Part shown: positions 57,659 through 64,000 of the stretch, piece after piece
How positions within the stretch are numbered: position 1 is the stretch's first letter
Layout of the letters: each line of letters starts with the position of its first letter
Assembly: GCA_025890175.1 (NCBI GenBank)
Contig: JANPYM010000010.1
Coordinates: 2,315,115-2,379,114 of the forward strand
Length of the DNA stretch: 64,000 nucleotides
Source of the DNA: Ciborinia camelliae
Lineage: Eukaryota; Ascomycota; Leotiomycetes; Helotiales; Sclerotiniaceae
Direction: 5' to 3'
Notes under the pieces: model-generated
What the model saw: only the letters and a program-made list of their open reading frames with translations
What the model was told of the DNA's origin: nothing
The model's database searches: none
Translations under genes and position numbers: made by a program

Positions 57659-58766
57659 TCATAGCAAGCTTTCACCCAAAGCGCATCTAACCAAAGAGCA
57701 TCCAGCTCGAACCGTTTCGTGGGCTCCAATATCATTGATACCGGGTTCAAGTGTAGGGTTAACTTCTACCAAATCCATTGCGATCAAAGAACCAGTCTCA
57801 TGTACACACTCAGCGATGTAATCTCCTTCTCTCAAGGTCAAACCTCCACGAACAGGTGTACCGGTGGAAGGGGCATAGGTAGGGTCGAGAGCGTCGACAT
57901 CGAAAGAGAGATGAATTGGGGTATCGTTACCAATGTGACCGAGTGCCATTTCCATAACTCTGCCAATACCGTGTCTGCAATTAAGAGTTAGTTTAATGGA
58001 TGTACGAGTTAGCTCGTGCGACGGAAACACAAACCTATCAATGTCATGCATGCTGAATGCTTTGATTCCATTCTCGCGGAGAATCTTCTTCTCTCCTCTA
58101 TCCACATCTCTCAACCCAATGTAAACAATCTTCTTTAAGCTGACCATATGCTCATCATTTAACCATCCAAAGATTTCAGGCTTATCTTCGTGGGCGAGTC
58201 GTGTTAAGAATGCAACTGGCATCCCATGGACATTTCCAGAGTCTGAAGTTTCTGGTGTGTTGATATCGGCATGTGCATCAACCCAGATCAATGCCATCTC
58301 TCTTCCTAAACGTTCACGAATAGCTTTCGCAGTTCCGGATACTGAACCGATAGCAATAGAATGATCACCTCCGAGAGTCAAAACGCAACGACCTTCCTTG
58401 GCATGCTCATAAACTTGTTGGGAGAGTTTTTGAGTAACGGCAGAAACTGCGCGTGGGTTCTTCATCTTTCGGTGATCTGGATCATCAGTAGGGATCAATT
58501 CCTTGTAGGAATGGACAGTGTTATCATGGTGAAGTTTGTATCCTAAATCTTCCTCGAGTTGAACGAGAAGTCCACTTTTGATGAGTGCTGAAGGTGCTGC
58601 GTCAACTCCTGGTTTACACTGTGTTGATTACGTTAGTTGGTGAGTTTTGGAGATTAGATAGGAGGGAAGGGGAACTTACTTGTCCACCAGAGAATCCAAC
58701 AGCAACGACACCAAGTTGGTCGACTTTTGATAAGAACTTTGGTTGAATCATTGATGTGGTAGTCAT
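57659..58766 (-). CDS. CAR1: Arginase
   Basis: Arginase hydrolyses L-arginine to ornithine and urea in nitrogen catabolism. Exons: 58766-58680, 58618-58035, 57974-57659; phases agree, 328 residues. The ureohydrolase Mn2+ motifs are intact: LTLGGDHSIAIG (His), WVDAHADINTPETS (Asp/His/Asp) and SFDVDALDPTYAPSTGTPVR (Asp/Asp). The length is that of a typical arginase. The start at 58766 gives MTTTSMIQPKFLSKVDQLGV, which is probably cytosolic. The gene name follows the yeast enzyme; fungal arginase is normally inducible by arginine, but no specific control site was identified in this sequence. Confidence 0.97.
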
Positions 58767-59929
58767 TGTGAATGATGTTGTTGAGGGTGTATAGGAAGAT
58801 AAGGTTGTTGAGTTGTAGAGGAAGATATTGTTACTGTTGGTTGGTAATGTAGTTGAGTTCCCGGAGATGTCCTGATTCAGTAGGTTGTTGGTGATTGTTT
58901 GATAGCGGGGTGTTAGTGGGGGGTGGTTCTCAGGCTTTTGGGGTATTCCGAGGTAGGTAGACTGGAGAATTTGGATGGATCTAGAGGATGGATTTGGAGA
59001 ATATGAAGATTATGATAAAAGTACTAAAGTTCACCACTTTTTGGTGAATAAATAGAATCGAAAGACGAACGTTTGAGATGAGATGAAGTGGAAGATGACA
59101 AGAAAGAAAGGGGAAATGTTGAGGTATTTGTAGACAAATAAATCTCTCTCTCTGTCTCTCTCTCACATAACCTTCCTTACCTGATACCCGCTGCTTCCTC
59201 TACCGTACCTTTTTCATCAAGTAATTGGTGGACTCTCCAAAGATTACCTACGTAGCTTACCGTCTTTCTCATTCAATAATGTTGTTCTTCTCATCAAAAT
59301 TTTCACTTCTTGACCCCTAAGCGCAGGTATTCGCGACGCGTCTAACACTTAAAGGAAGGCCCTTCCCACAGTTTCCCCTAAGTGATAATATACACGAGAT
59401 GAAGAGATCCCATGATAAAACCAAAAGATTAGAGGGAACCAATGAGGGAATTATTTGTAAAATCGAAATGGATGCTTCGGAGTAACACGGAAAAGGAAGA
59501 TGTGAGGCTTTTGATAATTTGGGATGGATGACATGGTGACATTGTCGTACGGAATGGATGATGGTTGTGGTTGTTGTGTATTGATGGATTGATTGATTGA
59601 TTTTGAATAGTACAGGCCTGATGTTTTCACATGACGGGATTGAGGGGAAGAGAAAGGAAGAGTAAGGTTACCCGGTGCCGTAGCCTTATCGATCCCTTAT
59701 CTATCTTAGCGGCTAGATGATGTGTCAGCGCTCTATTGTCCGCTTCCAAGGCTTAATAAGTACCTCCAGCTACATACCCAGCTACATACCTACCTACATC
59801 ATCGATGATGCTTTGAATTCATTAAAATCCCACAGCAGCATCCAACATTCTCATACGAAGAATGATCGAAGATGCTTTATTCCGACTATCATGTCCTTGA
59901 ATTTATTTTCACACAATTCCAACTCAAAA
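58767..59929. other. Intergenic, arginase promoter
   Basis: Contains the arginase promoter region and leader (CT-rich when read on the minus strand) and unassigned sequence beyond. No gene recognised. A GATT run lies near 59587-59602. Confidence 0.5.
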
Positions 59930-61094
59930 TGAGAGAAGCGTATATGTTATTACATCGATCAAAGAATACCACTACTGCGGACATGGAGGTAGAGCTTTCC
60001 ACCTTCAAGAAGCCCATCAAGAACTTCCCGAATAGAACTGTTGATATGGGTACTGATATGAGAAGAACCTCTAAGATTGGGAAAGAAACTTGAGATCATT
60101 CAAAGCCGAAGACATCCTGGTCTAAGGTTTGTCAAGGATTAAAGAGGAACTTCGGTTTTGTTCCCCTCTCTCCTCTGGACCTTGATAGGAAAAGGAAACA
60201 CTATCGTCTTGACAAAAGGATTGGGGGGTTGATGGTTGATCATAATCAGTATTGGAGGTTATGGTTATTGGTTCAAGAAAGAATGATTTAGCTCAGCGAA
60301 GGTTATACGAGCTCAACCGCCCAGGTGCCATGGCCAGAACTCAATTTCCAATGAGCCAAGGCCAGATTGATCAGCTTTCTAATATGCAAGGTCGCATCGG
60401 GGTTATTCCAGGGGTTGAGCGGCATATGGTTGGGCTTGGACATAGGTCAAGGGCGGAAATTCAACATTTCCTCGATTCTCATCCTCCCATGGTCCGGTAG
60501 GAGGTGAGGATTATGAAGCTGTTGATGAGAACAGAGATTACTACGAGTCAAGTGAGGGAAGCGAGGCAAACGAAGATGGACCATGGCATATCACTGAACA
60601 TTGGGAATTAGAATGCGAAGCTATTCCGATGTCTCCAACCAATCTGAACCCTACACCCTTGACATATTCTCTGCAACCTCACGAGGCCTACAATCTTTTG
60701 GACGATTCAAACTCGGCGATTTCAAAGGAGTGATCCGGTTTGTTCGTGGAGATCATTGTACCGAACGACATGAGTATCAACTCAATCGCCAATTTGCACC
60801 ATCGGCTGCGGATCCTACCAGGTATTACAGATGGAGTATTACAGATGGGGAGGCAAAGACTCTCAAGATATCATTCACCTTGGATCTGACTCATATCTCT
60901 CTATGACTTTCTCGAATGGTGGTAGAGCTGTTGATGTTATTTGGGGTATACATAATGGAGACCCGGGAGATGTGACCTTTACTGGCCTCAAGGTCTCAAA
61001 GGGTGCTCGTGGAGTTTTACAAGAGTGGAGAATCACAATCATCGTGTGTATGATAGGACAAATAGGGACAGATAGAGATGAGTTATTGCAATGA
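59930..61094 (+). pseudogene. Decayed upstream paralogue of the 681-residue gene
   Basis: Plus-strand pieces match the intact gene at 61937-63982 in order but lie in different frames. Piece 1 (60252-60500) includes VIGSRKNDLAQRRLYELN, matching LIGSRKNEDGRRKLRE, then stops. Piece 2 (about 60500-60625) has DGPWHITEHWELEC, matching EGPWDIDGVWNLEC. Piece 3 (60601-60840) has FGRFKLGDFKGVIRFVRG, matching FGHFSLGKFEGVFRFVK, and DPTRYYRW, matching DPTRFYRW. Piece 4 (about 60840-61070) has DVIWGIHNGDPGDVTFTGLK, matching GTWGEKKTGLVTFTGVK. At least three frame changes are needed, so no full protein can be made. The Asp/Glu and pentapeptide repeat tracts of the intact copy are missing or much shorter. 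The left limit is uncertain. Confidence 0.75.
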
Positions 61095-61936
61095 GGTTGC
61101 TTGAGTCATAGATGATTCATGGGCAAGTCTATCATGACGGGAGTTAATCATGAATTGATGGTTAAGAGATAGGTTAGTTACGGTAATGTAATGATAGGTT
61201 AGAGATATGGGCTAAAGAATTATCTTCGACTAATAAACTGATGCATCCATACGCATAATTAGATTAGATCATAATTCGAGATTTATTAAGCGTACCGCAC
61301 CGTACCTATGTTGATTTGCCACATAAGGTAGGATGATATTTTGCTTCGCCATCATCCTTATCATTCATTCATTTACCTTACTTTACTCCGTTCATTGCAC
61401 TTCATTCACTTACTCCACTTCCGTCTCAGGAAAAAACACCCTACCTACCTCGGGTATCTTGACAATCTAATACCTCCAGCTTACCTAACTCCGGACCTTG
61501 GGAATTATCTATGGATGGAAATATCATATTGAAAAGAAACTTTACACCGCTGCTGCTTGCTTGCTTGCTGGCTGGCTGCTGTTTGGATTTGGATTTGGAT
61601 TTGTATGGTGTACCTCGAGGTCGCTGTTGACTACCTACCTATCTAAGGATTATATGATAGTAGGATTGTAGGGTGGTAGGATACGATTTTGATTTTTTGG
61701 GGGGAGGGAGAATTTATGAAGGTGAGTGGGTGGGAAGGAAAGGAGATTGGTTGGGGAATGGATGGGGACTGGATGATAACTTTGTCTTTTTCGTCTTCGT
61801 TGACTGGTTCTTGGAATTTATTGACTGACTCTAGGTTAACTTTGTTTAGATCAATTTCGTCGGAATCAACTTTGTCGGAATCAACTTCCTCTACATTAAA
61901 AAAACAACCACAACATCCCCTTCAAATTTCATCACA
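61095..61936. other. Spacer and promoter of the 681-residue gene
   Basis: Between the pseudogene and the intact copy. Contains a CTTCATTCA-like CT-rich leader and a short GGATTT repeat at about 61586-61600. No further gene seen. Confidence 0.5.
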
Positions 61937-63982
61937 ATGGACCCCATGGATATTGACACTACGGCCCCAGAAATCCCCCAAGTCCAAAAAGGCCTCGATC
62001 CCCAAGGCGACGAATGCGTCACCATGCGCATCAACAACATCGACTTCCACCTCAATGACCAAGGTTTCAAATGTTTCAACCACGGCATGAACCGCTCCAT
62101 CCACTTCGACCGCCAATCCCCCCTCGATTTCTGGAAAGCCAATCTGGCATTCCGCGGCTTCTCACCCGCAGGCACATCGGATCCCCAGGTTCTGAAAGAT
62201 CGTCTCTTCGATGTCTATACGGAAGAAATGCCCTTGGAAATTATTCGAGGACGCAGATTATTGCTAGAGGCGTGGGAAAATGGCAGGGAAGAGAGAAAGT
62301 CGAAGCAGAGGGAGAGAGAACTCTGGTGGAAAAGTCGTGGCGTGCATGTGGATGTGGAGATGGATATGAAACTCGCGGTGCGCGATCCCGAATTGTTTCT
62401 CAGGAACATGTTTCTTGGTGAGCAGGGAATAGATGATGGTGCGCCGACGATTCGGCTGCCTAATTTGGAGGAGGAACATAGAATGTCATTGAAACGGGCG
62501 GCGGAGAAACTGGGTCTCTTGAGTGAAACTTCGTTCTTTGATGTCTTGCTTATTGGCTCGAGAAAGAATGAGGATGGGAGAAGGAAGTTGAGAGAATGTA
62601 GAGAGGAAAAAGATCGGTATCGGAAAGCGGAGGACGAATTCTTGAACAGAAATCAATATCGCAGTGCAGGATTGGAAGGACGTAGGGGAAAACCAGAGGA
62701 TGCGGATGATGATAGAGACGAGTACGATGAAGATGAAGAAGAGGACGATGACAGTGATGGAGAAGAGGAAGACGATGGAGAAGACGAAGAGGGAAGCGAT
62801 GGAGAAGAGGATGACAATAGTGATGAAGAGGAAGACGATGGAGAAGACGAAGAGGGAAGCGATGGAGAAGAGGATGACAATAGTGATGAAGAGGACGAAT
62901 CCGATGAAGATGGAGAAGAGGAATCTGACGATGATGTAGAAGTCGAATGCTTCAACAGAGCAGTGGAACAAATTGGCATGCAACGAATTGCCATGCAACA
63001 AATTGCCATGCGACGAATGACCATGCACAGAATCGCCATGCAACGAATGGGCATGCAACGAATTGGTATGTCACAAATGGAAATGGCCCTGGAACGAATT
63101 TTCAGAGCAAAATTGGAAGAACGCAGGGCAAAGCAAAAGGAAGTCGATGATGATGATGATGATGATGATGGAGAAGAGGAAGATGAAGAAGAGGAAGACG
63201 ATGAAGAAGAAGAGGAAGACGACGGAGAATCCAACAACGATGAACCCTCGACCAACAATATCTCCACCCTCGAACACCACAAGCCCAAACTAGAACCAAG
63301 CCCAGCCGACCTCCACAATTTCACACAACAACACCAACCCCAACAACAACAAGGAGAAGAAGGACCCTGGGACATCGACGGCGTCTGGAACCTCGAATGC
63401 AACAAAGTAGGCTGGCAGCCATCATCCCTCACCATCCACACTCTCTCGCGTCCTCTGGGCCGAGAGGAAATCTTTGGACATTTCTCACTGGGGAAGTTTG
63501 AGGGTGTGTTTCGCTTTGTGAAAACCCCCAAGCATCTGGATCATGATCGTCACCGTGATCGTCAGCGTGATCATCTTACATATGGCAATGGTGAAACAAT
63601 CCCCTATCTCAACTCCGCGGATGAATTTCTCCTTTCTAAAGATGATGATGCTGCTGCTGATGATGATGATCATCGACCTTCCCGCCGTGACCCAACGAGA
63701 TTTTATAGGTGGAGGGGCACGAACACGGGTACAGGTACGGATAGGGATATGGATATGGATATGGATATGGATAGAGATGAAAAGAGCGGCACTCAGCATG
63801 CATCGGATGAGCAGATTTTTCGGATGGAGTTCTTTGATAGTGGGAAGAGGATCGTGGGAACGTGGGGCGAGAAGAAGACGGGGTTGGTGACATTCACGGG
63901 GGTGAAGGTTAGGTGGGATGAGAAGGGGAGTGGTGATGAGCGGCTTTTGGTGAGGTGGGATGAGCTGGGGGTGCACACTTGA
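61937..63982 (+). CDS. Uncharacterised repeat-rich acidic protein (681 residues)
   Basis: A single uninterrupted frame starting MDPMDIDTTAPEIPQVQKGL. Residues about 20-215 form a charged domain with no name that I recognise, including the LLIGSRKNEDGRRKLRE segment shared with the upstream pseudogene. Residues about 255-335 are almost all Asp/Glu/Ser/Gly. About 340-375 is a Met-rich pentapeptide repeat (MQRIA, MQQIA, MRRMT and so on). A second acidic run covers about 400-435, then Gln-rich sequence. The C-terminal about 210 residues form a conserved module with EGPWDIDGVWNLECN, FGHFSLGKFEGVFRFVK, DPTRFYRW and IVGTWGEKKTGLVTFTGVK. This reads like a beta-rich domain and is the part best matched in the pseudogene. 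Function unknown; the repeats suggest rapid length change. Confidence 0.85.
   Translation: MDPMDIDTTAPEIPQVQKGLDPQGDECVTMRINNIDFHLNDQGFKCFNHGMNRSIHFDRQSPLDFWKANLAFRGFSPAGTSDPQVLKDRLFDVYTEEMPLEIIRGRRLLLEAWENGREERKSKQRERELWWKSRGVHVDVEMDMKLAVRDPELFLRNMFLGEQGIDDGAPTIRLPNLEEEHRMSLKRAAEKLGLLSETSFFDVLLIGSRKNEDGRRKLRECREEKDRYRKAEDEFLNRNQYRSAGLEGRRGKPEDADDDRDEYDEDEEEDDDSDGEEEDDGEDEEGSDGEEDDNSDEEEDDGEDEEGSDGEEDDNSDEEDESDEDGEEESDDDVEVECFNRAVEQIGMQRIAMQQIAMRRMTMHRIAMQRMGMQRIGMSQMEMALERIFRAKLEERRAKQKEVDDDDDDDDGEEEDEEEEDDEEEEEDDGESNNDEPSTNNISTLEHHKPKLEPSPADLHNFTQQHQPQQQQGEEGPWDIDGVWNLECNKVGWQPSSLTIHTLSRPLGREEIFGHFSLGKFEGVFRFVKTPKHLDHDRHRDRQRDHLTYGNGETIPYLNSADEFLLSKDDDAAADDDDHRPSRRDPTRFYRWRGTNTGTGTDRDMDMDMDMDRDEKSGTQHASDEQIFRMEFFDSGKRIVGTWGEKKTGLVTFTGVKVRWDEKGSGDERLLVRWDELGVHT
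62765..62890 (+). repeat. 63-base in-frame tandem duplication, two copies
   Basis: Two nearly identical 63-base units encode EEDDGEDEEGSDGEEDDNSD plus E (21 residues each) inside the first acidic tract. Because 63 is a multiple of three the frame is kept. Confidence 0.85.
62970..63085 (+). repeat. 15-base pentapeptide minisatellite
   Basis: About eight diverged copies of a 15-base unit (attgccatgcaacga-type) code for I/M-A/G/T-M-Q/R/H-R/Q pentapeptides, giving a Met-rich helix-like run inside the intact gene. Confidence 0.8.
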
Positions 63983-64000
63983 TGATTACATGCATAGGCT

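Noticed and set aside
62486..63531. Long minus-strand frames rich in Ser and Phe opposite the acidic repeats
   Set aside because: They are antisense shadows of GAA/GAT-rich codons. The plus frame has an ATG, conserved motifs and a paralogue.

Overview
This is a stretch of nuclear DNA from a filamentous ascomycete. The genes carry short (about 50-80 base) GT..AG introns, the UTRs are CT-rich, and one block shows the C-to-T/G-to-A signature of repeat-induced point mutation (RIP), which points to Pezizomycotina. The protein set and the intergenic style (TACCTAGGTA and GGTA motifs, AT-rich repeat islands) suggest a leotiomycete of the Botrytis/Sclerotinia kind. That placement is inference and was not tested by any search.

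Layout. The left arm (1-28 kb) is mostly housekeeping genes: a ten-exon Argonaute (minus), RNA14/CstF-77 (minus), the histone chaperone ASF1 (plus), an Lgl/Sro7-type exocytosis WD40 protein (minus), a small Cys-rich protein (minus), a PDAP1/HASPP28-like phosphoprotein (plus), an intron-containing tRNA-Trp(CCA), about 3.7 kb of decayed sequence, a CorA-like Mg2+ transporter (plus) and a second small Cys-rich protein (minus). A short assembly gap (10 N plus a poly-C run) lies at 13245-13278.

The middle (28-43 kb) is gene-poor accessory DNA: a broken HET-domain (heterokaryon incompatibility) gene, a roughly 0.6 kb terminal-inverted-repeat element directly behind it, and a 6.9 kb LTR retrotransposon (34615-41538) whose interior has been driven to extreme AT content. 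Its two LTRs are each 275 bases. Weak remains of reverse transcriptase, RNase H and integrase, all in one plus-strand frame, identify it as Ty3/Gypsy type.

The right arm (43-64 kb) returns to normal genes: an AMSH-type JAMM deubiquitinase (minus), a mitochondrial transcription factor/methyltransferase-like protein with an expanded repeat-rich N-terminus (plus), a short TPR-like gene that may be truncated, a hemerythrin-like protein (plus), a 2-oxoglutarate/Fe(II) oxygenase (plus), a four-helix membrane protein (minus), arginase (minus), and a tandem pair of related unknown genes. In that pair the upstream copy is a pseudogene and the downstream copy is an intact 681-residue protein full of acidic and pentapeptide repeats.

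Themes. The window pairs a silencing effector (Argonaute) with a transposon inactivated by a different genome defence (RIP). The most informative unusual structures are the reciprocal RIP pattern in the two LTRs, the alternative-start architecture of the Argonaute gene, the TIR element at the end of the HET pseudogene, and the 14-base duplication that breaks the upstream copy of the unknown tandem pair.
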